Source: Actinoplanes cyaneus (GTDB taxonomy: Bacteria; Actinomycetota; Actinomycetes; Mycobacteriales; Micromonosporaceae). From it: a stretch of 64,000 bases of DNA. Shown here one piece after another: positions 52,754 to 62,384 of the stretch. Numbering within the stretch: the first letter of the stretch is position 1; each line of letters begins with the position of its first letter. The translations under genes were made by a program, and so were the position numbers. The notes below the pieces were generated by a model. That model was not told the origin of the DNA. It searched no databases and worked only from the letters and a program-made list of their open reading frames with translations. The stretch is from the NCBI RefSeq assembly GCF_016862095.1, contig NZ_BOMH01000048.1, positions 54,914 to 118,913 of the forward strand. Direction: 5' to 3'.

Positions 52754-53557
52754 GTGGGCCCCAGCGCCGCGTTTTTCGACCTAGACAAGACCGTCATCGC
52801 CAAGTCCAGCGCACTGGCCTTCGGACGGCCGTTCTATCGCGATGGCCTGATCAGCCGGCGTGACGTGGTGAAGTCCGCCTATGCCCAGCTGATGTTCCGG
52901 CTCGGCGGCGGCACCGACGAGCAGGCGATGGCGCGCACCCGGGATTATCTGGCCGCTTTGTGCAAGGGCTGGCGGGTCGAGCAGGTTCAGCAGATCGTCG
53001 CGGAGACGCTGAACGAGCTGATCAATCCGTATGTCTACGCCGAGGCCGCCGCGCTGATCGCCGAGCACCAGGCGGCCGGCCGCGACGTGGTCCTGGTCTC
53101 CGCCTCCGGCGACGAGATGGTCCGCCCGATCGGTGAGCTCCTGGGCATCCGCGACGTGATCGCCACCCGCATGGCGATCGTCGACGGGCGGTACAGCGGC
53201 GAGGTGGAGTTCTACTCCGCCGGCCCGGCCAAGGTCGTCGGCATCCGCGAGCTGGCCGCCACGCGGGGTTACGACCTGAGTCAGTGTTTCGCATATTCGG
53301 ACTCCAGCAGCGACCTGCCCATGCTGGAAGCGGTCGGCCATCCCAGCGTCGTGAATCCGGACCGCGCCCTGCGCCGCATCGCCGTCGAGCGCCGCTGGCC
53401 GGTGCTGGAGTTCCGCCACCCGATCGCCCTCGGCAAACGCCTCCGCGACCGCCCGGCCGTCCCGATCACCGCCGCCGCCCTGGGTGTCGGCGTGGGCGTG
53501 GCCATCGGGTTCGCTCTCTACGGCCGCCACCGCCGGTCTCGCGCCGCTCTCGCCTGA
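52754..53557 (+). CDS. HAD-IB family phosphatase
   Basis: The 267-residue protein carries HAD motif I FFDLDKTVI (nucleophile Asp), motif II VSASGDE, and motif III/IV AYSDSSSDLPML; it belongs to the SerB-like IB group. A TM helix near residues 235-255 (ITAAALGVGVGVAIGFALYG) anchors it. The position after ssd matches Rv3661 of Mycobacterium. GTG 52754 has TACACT 8 nt upstream (leaderless). The substrate is probably a small phosphate ester. Confidence 0.88.
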   Translation: MGPSAAFFDLDKTVIAKSSALAFGRPFYRDGLISRRDVVKSAYAQLMFRLGGGTDEQAMARTRDYLAALCKGWRVEQVQQIVAETLNELINPYVYAEAAALIAEHQAAGRDVVLVSASGDEMVRPIGELLGIRDVIATRMAIVDGRYSGEVEFYSAGPAKVVGIRELAATRGYDLSQCFAYSDSSSDLPMLEAVGHPSVVNPDRALRRIAVERRWPVLEFRHPIALGKRLRDRPAVPITAAALGVGVGVAIGFALYGRHRRSRAALA

Positions 53558-53673
53558 AGATCAACCCCCTGCTTGGGTACGTCGTGAGGCCCCCCAACCG
53601 CAATCACGCGGCCCCGTGACCCTCACGCGCGACGCCACCACCCCCACCAGCCCCAGCCGCGACCCCCGCCCTC

Positions 53674-53727
53674 CGGCTGGTGCTCACGGTTGTTTTGCGC
53701 CCGGATAACAACCGTGAGCACCAGCCG
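53674..53727. repeat. Long hairpin 3 of the GCTGGTGCTCA family
   Basis: Two perfect 21-nt arms (starting CGGCTGGTGCTCACGGTTGT) flank a 12-nt loop TTGCGCCCGGAT. Compared with hairpin 1, ATGGAC has become ACGGTT and the opposite arm carries AACCGT, so pairing is kept. Confidence 0.85.
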
Positions 53728-53815
53728 ACCAGCGCGAGCTGCGGCCGCAACGCCAGCACCAGCACCGGTGCCGGCCGCGGCCGGGGCGCGGCGTCCGGCT
53801 GGTTCGGCGGGCGGG

Positions 53816-53887
53816 TTGGGGTTGGGGTTGGGGTTGGGGTTGGGGTTGGGGTTGGGGTTGGGGTTGGGGTTGGGGTTGGGGTTGGGG
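53816..53887 (+). repeat. (TTGGGG)12 tract
   Basis: Twelve perfect TTGGGG hexamers, the Tetrahymena telomere unit, able to form G-quadruplexes. It lies between hairpin 3 and core repeat C. Copy B has a shorter, degenerate GGGTTGGGGTTGA at the equivalent place. Confidence 0.9.
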
Positions 53888-54032
53888 TGAGCTTGACCCG
53901 CGACGGAGGCCGCCCTGGAGGGTTGAGCGTTTTGGGCGCCCCGCGCCCTGCTCAGCCCGGAAGGGTCCCCGCGGGAGCGACGGTCCGGACCACCGCGGAG
54001 ATCGGACATGAAGATCTTGATTTTGATCTTCC
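53881..54032 (+). repeat. Dispersed structured repeat, copy C
   Basis: It runs TTGACCCGCGACGGAGG, GCGTTTTGGGCGCC, AGGGTCCCCGCGGGAGC, CGGACCACCGCGGAGATCGG and TTTGATCTTC, matching copies A and B. The internal stem is GGGTTGAGC (53930-53938) with GCTCAGCCC (53950-53958). The rest of this 860-bp gap (to 54419) shows no credible gene. Confidence 0.8.
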
Positions 54033-54347
54033 AAAGCAATGACCAGCGCAAATGCCATCGGTCTGAGTAATGGGGATACGCCAGATTTGCTGGCTGAAAG
54101 CTGGCGATCATGCCGCGAGCGGCGTAGAAAAGAGGCACGGAGCCAACGAGAAATCGGCCCAGCCGATGTGATCGGGCGCCGTGCACGGCCACCGGGAACC
54201 CACGCGCGATCAGCCACGGCAGGCACGTTGCGACGGGACCTCCACCACAGGTGGTGCTTCCGCCTTCATGGGGATCATCGCCACCAGGTTGCTGGACTGT
54301 CGACAACGACCCAGGTGCACGCTTGTTAACCCGGTCCGGACGCGCGA

Positions 54348-54376
54348 AGCCGGCGCCCCCGCGAGGGACGCCGGCT
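54348..54376 (-). terminator. Hairpin downstream of PH-domain gene
   Basis: AGCCGGCG and CGCCGGCT form a perfect 8-bp stem 44 bp past the stop codon on the minus strand. No strong T-run. Confidence 0.4.
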
Positions 54377-54460
54377 CTTTACTGTTCGGACGCGGCGGTG
54401 CCGGTTGCGGATCTGCTCTTTACTGTTCTGACGCGGCGGTGCGGTGCCGGTTGCGGATCT
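54374..54460. repeat. Tandem duplication of the PH-gene 3' end
   Basis: A 41-bp unit beginning GCTCTTTACTGTTC occurs at 54374-54414 and again, with a 5-bp insert, at 54415-54460. The second copy holds the last 12 codons and stop of the gene; the first is an untranslated echo. Confidence 0.7.
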
Positions 54461-54899
54461 CCTGGTAGACGGCCCGGAACACGGTCGGGCGGGCGTGGAA
54501 GTCCACGCCTTTCTCCCAGAGCTCGGTGTTCACCGTCTCGCCGTTCAGCCGCTCCAGCAGCACGGTGTTGCCGCTCTCGATCTCCCAGGGGCCGAGCCGA
54601 TGCCGGGTCCGCTGGAGGCGCACGCCGCCGATCTCGCGCCAGCGCATCACCCGCGATCGCAGCAGGCCGCGGATCAGCACGCCTTCCGTGCTGATGTAGA
54701 CGCCGAGTTGCAGGATCCGCCAGGCGCCGACCACCCAGACCGCGGCGAGCAGGCAGGCAACCACCCGCACGCCGTGCCCCATCAGGTCGAACTGCCGGAC
54801 CGTGGCCCAGCTCAGCATCGCCAGCGCGACGGCCTCCCACGCGATGACCAGCCAGCGTCCGGAGCCGGGCTCGTACGGACGCACCCAGTTGTCAGCCAC
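54420..54899 (-). CDS. PH-domain membrane protein
   Basis: The 159-residue protein has two TM helices (about residues 18-60) and a bacterial PH-like (bPH2) domain (ILQLGVYISTEGVLIRGLLR, MRWREIGGVRLQ), then FRAVYQEIRNRHR. Such proteins are small membrane proteins of unknown role. GTG 54899 is chosen because CATACT lies 6 nt upstream; a start at 54929 is possible. The 3' end has been tandemly duplicated. Confidence 0.78.
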   Translation of the reverse strand: MADNWVRPYEPGSGRWLVIAWEAVALAMLSWATVRQFDLMGHGVRVVACLLAAVWVVGAWRILQLGVYISTEGVLIRGLLRSRVMRWREIGGVRLQRTRHRLGPWEIESGNTVLLERLNGETVNTELWEKGVDFHARPTVFRAVYQEIRNRHRTAASEQ

Positions 54900-54932
54900 C
54901 CGCAAAGTATGCGACGCCGAATTGATCACAGG

Positions 54933-55664
54933 TCAGACAGTTGCCAATACCTGGTCACCGATAGTAGTGATCTCCTCCGCGCCGGCCGTGATCGCCGCGG
55001 CGTAGTGCCGCAGCCACGAACGGACCCCGTCGGGCGTGCCGGTGGCGTAGGCGCCTGCGGACCCCACGTACTCCGGCTCGCGCGCGAGGTGACCCACTTC
55101 GACGCCGACCAGGCCACGCGGGTCGAAACCGCGCCCGATCAGGGTGAGCCGGGCGGCGGCGCGAGCCACCACACCGGCCGGCCCGGCGAAGGGGCGCAAC
55201 GTGATCAGCTCCGCGTGCACGATCGCGGCGAGCAGCAGCGGCGGGGTCTCCTCGTTGCCGGCGACCAGGCCGGCCAGCGCGTCGATCCGCTCGGCGGCGC
55301 CGGTGAGCCGGCCGAGGTGATCGGCGTGGACGACGCCGCGGGCGGCGAGGATGTGCAGCTTGGCGAGCACCTGGCGGGGTGCGCGCGGCCAGAGGTCGAC
55401 GAGGCCGCCGAGTCCTTCGGCGACGCGCAGCGCGCCCTGCAGGACCGGATCGGTGACCGTGCCGGCGCGGACGTCGTCGAGATCGTGAACATTGCCTTCG
55501 AGGGCGGCGCTGGCGACGGCGGCGCGCAGGCTGGCCTCGGCGGCGACCTGGCCGCCGTGCCGGCGCAGGGCACGGTGCCGCATCGCGGTGTCGACGCTGT
55601 CCCGGGCCGCGGCCAGGGCCGGAGCGACGTCAGCAAGATCGAGCAGGGGAGCTAGTGGATCCAC
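54933..55664 (-). CDS. Fic-like/oxidoreductase-annotated conserved protein
   Basis: The 243-residue helical protein has HAELITLRPFAGPAGVVARA (about residue 160), which recalls the Fic motif HxFx(D/E)GNGRxxR, with Phe/Pro and the final basic residue kept but the GNGR core altered. Fic enzymes transfer AMP or similar groups; this one is probably inactive or altered. GTG 55664 has TACCGT 6 nt upstream. It lies next to acs (divergent, 200 bp) as in other Actinobacteria. Confidence 0.65.
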   Translation of the reverse strand: MDPLAPLLDLADVAPALAAARDSVDTAMRHRALRRHGGQVAAEASLRAAVASAALEGNVHDLDDVRAGTVTDPVLQGALRVAEGLGGLVDLWPRAPRQVLAKLHILAARGVVHADHLGRLTGAAERIDALAGLVAGNEETPPLLLAAIVHAELITLRPFAGPAGVVARAAARLTLIGRGFDPRGLVGVEVGHLAREPEYVGSAGAYATGTPDGVRSWLRHYAAAITAGAEEITTIGDQVLATV

Positions 55665-55864
55665 CCGAACACGGTAACCGGTAAGACGACGGAAACACGG
55701 GGTGCACAAACGAGAGTGGAACTGGCAAGATTCGCGCAGGACCGATCACGTACGCGTCATTCGGCGCGCGCCTGACACCGCCCAGCGCGCAGCCTTCGCC
55801 GGGCACTCCGGTCGGAACTAGTGTGCAACAAAGAGACCCCGGTCACGGCAGAGGAGCCGCCCTC

Positions 55865-57850
<1,986 letters not shown>

Positions 57851-57861
57851 CGTCCTTCTAT

Positions 57862-57893
57862 AAGGGCTGGTAGCGCATGCGCTACCAGCCCTT
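57862..57893 (+). terminator. Rho-independent terminator of acs
   Basis: A 32-bp perfect palindrome, AAGGGCTGGTAGCGCA followed by its complement, is followed by TTGTCCTTT. It starts 11 bp after the acs stop. Confidence 0.9.
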
Positions 57894-58079
57894 TTGTCCT
57901 TTATGCATATTGGCGCGATATGCCAAGGTCATATCACGTAACCGTTGGAGATCAATCTCCTGTGCGATCCCCGAACATCAGTTGGTTTGCATACGTTCAC
58001 CTCTAGTCCCCGAACCCCGGGGCCGTTTGACGCCGGGCTCGGCACACCGTGCCCGGCCGCGAAAACGGAGGTAAACGTA

Positions 58080-60491
58080 GTGCGCAAGGTAGTCGCGGGA
58101 CTGCTCGGCGCGGCGATGGTGACCACCGTGGGAGCGATGGCTCCGACGATGGCCTTCGCCGCCCCGCCGGCTGAACCGGCTCCGGTCGCGGCGACGGGCG
58201 ACAACGCCCCGCTCGACGACCTGCCGCACCCGCTCGAAGAAAAGCGTCGCGCGCTGCGCGAAGAGGCCGTCTCCCAGGTGGTCAGCGGCAAGTCCAAGAT
58301 CGAGACCAAGAACGGCAGCAAGGTCGTCAACCTGGGCAGGACGTACGGCAACGGCGGTTTCGGTCATCCTGGAAAGAACCAGTACGTCGAGCTCTCCCGG
58401 GAGCGGACCGACAAGATCTTCGTGATCCTGACCGAGTTCGGGACCGAGCGGGACCCCGCCTACCCGGACAAGGACACGACGGCGAAGTACGCCGGTCCGT
58501 CCACGTTCGACGGCCCGCTGCACAACGCGATCCCCGCGCCGGACCGGTCGGTGGACAACTCCACGGTCTGGCAGTCGGACTACTCGAAGGACTACTACCA
58601 GAACCTGTACTTCGGCACCGGCAAGAACGTCGAGTCGGTGAAGACCTACTTCGAGAGCCAGTCGTCCGGGCGCTACAGCGTCGACGGCGAGGTCACCGAC
58701 TGGGTCAAGGTCAAGTACAACGAGGCTCGGTACGGCCGGTCCAACGACGACCCGAAGGAGAACGGCGACGACCCGGCCGTCTGCCCGGGAAGCATCTGCC
58801 CGAACGTGTACGACCTGGTCCGCGACGCGGTCAACCAGTGGTACTCCGACCAGATCGCCGCCGGCCGCAGCAAGGCCGAGATCAAGGCCGACCTGGCATC
58901 GTTCGACCAGTACGACCGGTACGACTTCGACGGCGACGGCAACTTCAACGAGGCCGACGGATACCTGGACCACTTCCAGATCGTGCACGCCGGCGGCGAC
59001 CAGGCCGACGGTGACCCGTACCAGGGCGAGGACGCGATCTGGAGCCACCGGTCCTACGCCTACGCGGGCGACAAGACCGTCACCGGACCGGCCGGAAACC
59101 TCAACGGTGGCACGCAGATCGGTGACACCGGCCTCTGGGTCGGCGACTACACCATGCAGCCGGAGAACGGCGGCCTGAGCGTCTTCGTCCACGAGTACAC
59201 GCACGACCTCGGTCTGCCGGACGACTACGACACCACCACGATCGGCGACAACAGCAACGAGTACTGGACGCTGATGGCGCAGAGCCGGCTCGGCGCCAAG
59301 GGCGACCAGGGCATCGGCACCCGCCCCGGCGACCTGGGTGCGTGGAACAAGCTGCAGCTCGGCTGGCTCGACTACGAGAAGGTCAAGGCCGGTCAGAAGA
59401 AGATCGTCAACCTGGGGCCCGAGGAGTACAACTCCAAGAAGAAGCAGGCGCTGGTCGTGAACCTGCCGGACAAGCAGGTCACCACCGAGCTCGGCGCGCC
59501 GTACGACGGCACCAAGCAGTACTTCTCCGGCAACGCCGACGACCTGGACAACTCGCTGTCCAAGACGATCGACCTGACCGGGAAGACCAGCGCCAGCGTT
59601 TCGCTGCAGGGCCGGTACTCGATCGAGCTGGACTACGACTACCTCTACTTCGAGGCGTCCACCGACGGCGGCGCGACCTGGACCAAGCTCGACGGCACCG
59701 CTGGTGGCGAGGCCTTCCCGCGTGACGGCGCCCAGGTGCCGCAGCCCGCGCTCACCGGTTCCTCGGAGAACGCGTGGGTGCCGATCGAGGTGCCGCTGAA
59801 CGCGTACGCGGGCAAGAAGATCACCTTCCGCCTGCACTACGTGACCGACGGCGGGGCGTCCGAGGGCGGCTTCCTCGGCGACGACCTGACCGTCACCGCG
59901 GACGGCGCGACCGTCGACGTCGACGGCGCCGAGGGCACCCCGACGTGGGCCGCTGACGGGTTCACGGTGAAGGGCGCCAACTACACCGACACGTACGCGA
60001 ACTACTACATCGCCGGGTACCGCAGCTACACCTCGTACGACAAGTACCTGGCGACCGGTCCGTACAACTTCGGGTTCATGGACGTCAAGCCGGACTGGGT
60101 GGAGCACTACAACTACCAGACGGGGCTGCTGATCTCGTACTGGGACACCTCCCAGGTCGACAACAACACCAACGTCCACCCCGGCACGGGTCGCAACCTC
60201 TACATCGACGCGCACCCGAAGCCGTTCAACAACCCGGCCGGTGTGCCGTGGCGTGCCCGGGTCCAGGTCTACGACGCTCCGTTCAGCCTCTACCCGACGG
60301 ACGGCATGACCCTGCACCTGAACAGCGCGAAGTCGGTCGTCAAGCCGCTGGCCGGTGACCCGGTCTTCAGCGACAAGGACAAGTACTACTACGACGAGCT
60401 GCCCAACCACGGCGTCAAACTGCCCGCCGTGGGCGTGAAGATCGCGGTGCTCAGCCAGATCGGCACCTCGATGACGGTCGCCGTCTACTGA
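58080..60491 (+). CDS. Secreted immune inhibitor A-like M6 metallopeptidase
   Basis: The 803-residue protein has a Sec signal peptide (to about APTMAFA, residue 28), a propeptide region (to about 120), a catalytic M6 domain with zinc motif HEYTH in VFVHEYTHDLGLPDDYD (near residue 371), and C-terminal beta-sandwich domains (LQGRYSIELDYDYLYFEAST, ITFRLHYVTDGG). It degrades proteins outside the cell; named after the Bacillus protease that cleaves antibacterial peptides. GTG 58080 follows GGAGG. The 230-bp leader from acs has no gene and a Rho-independent terminator at each end of the gene. Confidence 0.93.
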   Translation: MRKVVAGLLGAAMVTTVGAMAPTMAFAAPPAEPAPVAATGDNAPLDDLPHPLEEKRRALREEAVSQVVSGKSKIETKNGSKVVNLGRTYGNGGFGHPGKNQYVELSRERTDKIFVILTEFGTERDPAYPDKDTTAKYAGPSTFDGPLHNAIPAPDRSVDNSTVWQSDYSKDYYQNLYFGTGKNVESVKTYFESQSSGRYSVDGEVTDWVKVKYNEARYGRSNDDPKENGDDPAVCPGSICPNVYDLVRDAVNQWYSDQIAAGRSKAEIKADLASFDQYDRYDFDGDGNFNEADGYLDHFQIVHAGGDQADGDPYQGEDAIWSHRSYAYAGDKTVTGPAGNLNGGTQIGDTGLWVGDYTMQPENGGLSVFVHEYTHDLGLPDDYDTTTIGDNSNEYWTLMAQSRLGAKGDQGIGTRPGDLGAWNKLQLGWLDYEKVKAGQKKIVNLGPEEYNSKKKQALVVNLPDKQVTTELGAPYDGTKQYFSGNADDLDNSLSKTIDLTGKTSASVSLQGRYSIELDYDYLYFEASTDGGATWTKLDGTAGGEAFPRDGAQVPQPALTGSSENAWVPIEVPLNAYAGKKITFRLHYVTDGGASEGGFLGDDLTVTADGATVDVDGAEGTPTWAADGFTVKGANYTDTYANYYIAGYRSYTSYDKYLATGPYNFGFMDVKPDWVEHYNYQTGLLISYWDTSQVDNNTNVHPGTGRNLYIDAHPKPFNNPAGVPWRARVQVYDAPFSLYPTDGMTLHLNSAKSVVKPLAGDPVFSDKDKYYYDELPNHGVKLPAVGVKIAVLSQIGTSMTVAVY

Positions 60492-60503
60492 TCCACCCAC
60501 CCA

Positions 60504-60536
60504 GCGACGCCCGGGGCCCTACTCCCCGGGCGTCGC
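60504..60536 (+). terminator. Rho-independent terminator of the M6 protease gene
   Basis: GCGACGCCCGGGG and CCCCGGGCGTCGC form a perfect 13-bp stem around CCCTACT, followed by CTTTTT. It starts 12 bp after the stop. Confidence 0.92.
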
Positions 60537-60606
60537 CTTTTTCCGGGAACCGGTAGGCGACGCGTTTCGTCCCACTGTTGACGGTTCGCGAGGGAAGGAT
60601 GAGTTG

Positions 60607-61047
60607 ATGCGCAGTCACCACATGTTCCGGATCGGTCTGGCCGTGGCGGCCGGGGCGGTCGTCGCCGGATGTGGAGCCTCCTCCGGTACGTCGTCCGCCT
60701 CGGCTCCCTCGTCAAGTGCGTCGCCCTCGGCGCCGTCTTCCGGCGCAACGTCCCCGGAGTCGCCGGCACCGCTGCCCACCATCACGCTGACCGACGCGCC
60801 GCCCAAGGAGCCGACCGACAATCGCCCGGAGACCGGCTGGGTGGTCGGCATGGTCACCCGCGGCGGCACCGGCCCCTGCTACGGCCTCATCTCGGACGAG
60901 GGCAACCGCTACGCGCTCTACAACGCCGAGGGCATCACGCTGAAGGAGAAGGCCCGGGTCCGGGTCAAGGTGGAAACGTCGCTGCTGAAGATCTACTGCG
61001 GGCCGGGCGATCTGATGGCGATGACCGCCGCCGAGCCCATCGGATGA
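60607..61047 (+). CDS. Putative lipoprotein
   Basis: The 146-residue protein has a lipoprotein signal (RIGLAVAAGAVVAGC, Cys near residue 22), a Ser/Ala/Pro linker (to about 60) and a small domain with two cysteines (GPCYGLISDEGNRYALYN, KIYCGPGD) that resembles DUF-type OB-fold lipoproteins. The ATG at 60607 follows GAAGGA. No function is known. The next gene starts 59 bp downstream. Confidence 0.75.
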   Translation: MRSHHMFRIGLAVAAGAVVAGCGASSGTSSASAPSSSASPSAPSSGATSPESPAPLPTITLTDAPPKEPTDNRPETGWVVGMVTRGGTGPCYGLISDEGNRYALYNAEGITLKEKARVRVKVETSLLKIYCGPGDLMAMTAAEPIG

Positions 61048-61106
61048 TCCGCACCGGTTCACGAGTGCCTCGCATCGACCGTGACAGCGAAGCATAGGCT
61101 TTCGAC

Positions 61107-62021
61107 ATGGACGAGTCGGTGGTAATGGCGGAAGGCCCGTGGTCACACCGCTTCGTCGGCGCCAACGGCAGCCGGTTCCACGTCGTGGAGGTGGGCACCG
61201 GGCCACTCGTCCTCTTCCTGCACGGCTTCCCCGAGTTCTGGTGGGCCTGGCACGACGTGATGACCCGCGTCGCTGACGCGGGCTACCGCGCCGCCGCCAT
61301 CGACCTGCGTGGTTACGGCCTGAGCGACAAACCCCCGAGGGGGTATGACGGCTACACCATGGCCGCGGACGTCACCGGCCTGATCCGCGCGCTCGGCGAA
61401 CGCTCCGCCACGATCGTCGGCGCCGGAGCCGGCGGCATGATCGGCTGGGCCGCCGCGGCATTCCACCCCAAACTCGTCAACCGGCTCGTCGTGCTCGGCG
61501 CGGCACACCCGCTGCGGTTGCGGGCCGCGCTCTTCGCCGACCCTCGCGGCCAATTCGCGGCCTCCGCCACCATTCTCAAGTTCCAGGTTCCGCGGTACGA
61601 ACATGTGCTGACCCGTGACGACGCCGCGCTCATCGGCGAGCTCATGGAGCACTGGAGCAGCCCGGCGTGGGCGGCCACACCCGAGTTCGCGGACTACTCG
61701 TACCGCTGCCGGCAGGCGATGCAGATCCCGCAGGCGTCGTTCTGCGCGCTCGAGGCGTACCGCTGGGTGGCGCGCAGCGCGCTCCGGCTCCAGGGCTACC
61801 GCTTCGTGAAACTGATGCAGCAGCCGCTCGGCATGCCGACACTGCAGCTGCACGGCTCGCTGGACACGGCGATCCTGCCGCGGACAGCGCAAGGATCGGG
61901 GCGGTATGTGACCGCGCCGTACGAGTGGCGGCTCCTGCCCGGCGCGGGCCACTTCATCCACCAGGAGGAGCCTGACCTCGTCACCGGCGAGATCGTGCGC
62001 TGGCTGAAGACGCCCGCCTGA
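61107..62021 (+). CDS. Alpha/beta-hydrolase fold protein, nucleophile absent
   Basis: The 304-residue protein looks like an epoxide hydrolase: HGFPEFWWAWHDVM (oxyanion region), DLRGYGLSDKP, and the C-terminal His in GAGHFIHQEEP. At the nucleophile elbow, where the family has GHDWGG, it reads VGAGAGGMIG, so the Asp/Ser nucleophile is missing. The position after acs and the protease matches ephE of Mycobacterium. It may be a binding protein rather than an enzyme. ATG 61107 has TAGGCT 6 nt upstream. Confidence 0.85.
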   Translation: MDESVVMAEGPWSHRFVGANGSRFHVVEVGTGPLVLFLHGFPEFWWAWHDVMTRVADAGYRAAAIDLRGYGLSDKPPRGYDGYTMAADVTGLIRALGERSATIVGAGAGGMIGWAAAAFHPKLVNRLVVLGAAHPLRLRAALFADPRGQFAASATILKFQVPRYEHVLTRDDAALIGELMEHWSSPAWAATPEFADYSYRCRQAMQIPQASFCALEAYRWVARSALRLQGYRFVKLMQQPLGMPTLQLHGSLDTAILPRTAQGSGRYVTAPYEWRLLPGAGHFIHQEEPDLVTGEIVRWLKTPA

Positions 62022-62384
62022 TCAGACCCGGTGCTCGTAGAGGTCGCGGATCTCGCTGGCCGGGGCCCAGCCCTGGTAGACGCCGTAGTCGAACTCCTCC
62101 AGGCCGAGCCGGCGGGCCACCGGGGCGCGACCCCCGGTGTACTCCAGCCGCAACCAGGTGTCCGCCTCCGCGAGCACGATGAACGGCTCGCCACGCCAGG
62201 TGCACATTGTCCGGACGTAGGCAATCTCGTCGTACTCGTCGGGCTCCAGGACCCGTACATACCGCCCGGGCTTCACCTCGGTGAAACCCTCCGCCGGACG
62301 GGTGCCGTAGATCCGCACCTTGTCGCCGTCCGGCACCGCGTCGTAGTCCTGCCCCTGCCAGGACACCACGTAACCGTCGCGCAT
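62022..62384 (-). CDS. Conserved hypothetical protein
   Basis: A 120-residue soluble protein (YVVSWQGQDYDAVPDGDKVR, FTEVKPGRYVRVLEPDEYDE, TWRGEPFIVLAEADTWLRLE). I do not recognise it. Its ATG overlaps the stop of the SseB-domain gene (TGATG), so the two are translated together and probably act together. It abuts the hydrolase stop with no spacer. Confidence 0.7.
   Translation of the reverse strand: MRDGYVVSWQGQDYDAVPDGDKVRIYGTRPAEGFTEVKPGRYVRVLEPDEYDEIAYVRTMCTWRGEPFIVLAEADTWLRLEYTGGRAPVARRLGLEEFDYGVYQGWAPASEIRDLYEHRV

Noticed and set aside
53816..53887. True chromosome telomere
   Set aside because: The tract is internal with normal genes on both sides, and actinomycete linear ends use terminal proteins and palindromes rather than TTGGGG repeats.
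53690..53890. Leu-Gly repeat protein from the TTGGGG tract
   Set aside because: Any frame through the hexamer array gives a two-residue repeat (Leu-Gly or Pro-Asn); there is no ribosome site or conserved part.
57978..60500. 840-codon open frame on the minus strand
   Set aside because: Antisense to the M6 protease gene and composed of Val/Arg/Asp/Gly repeats from codon shadowing.
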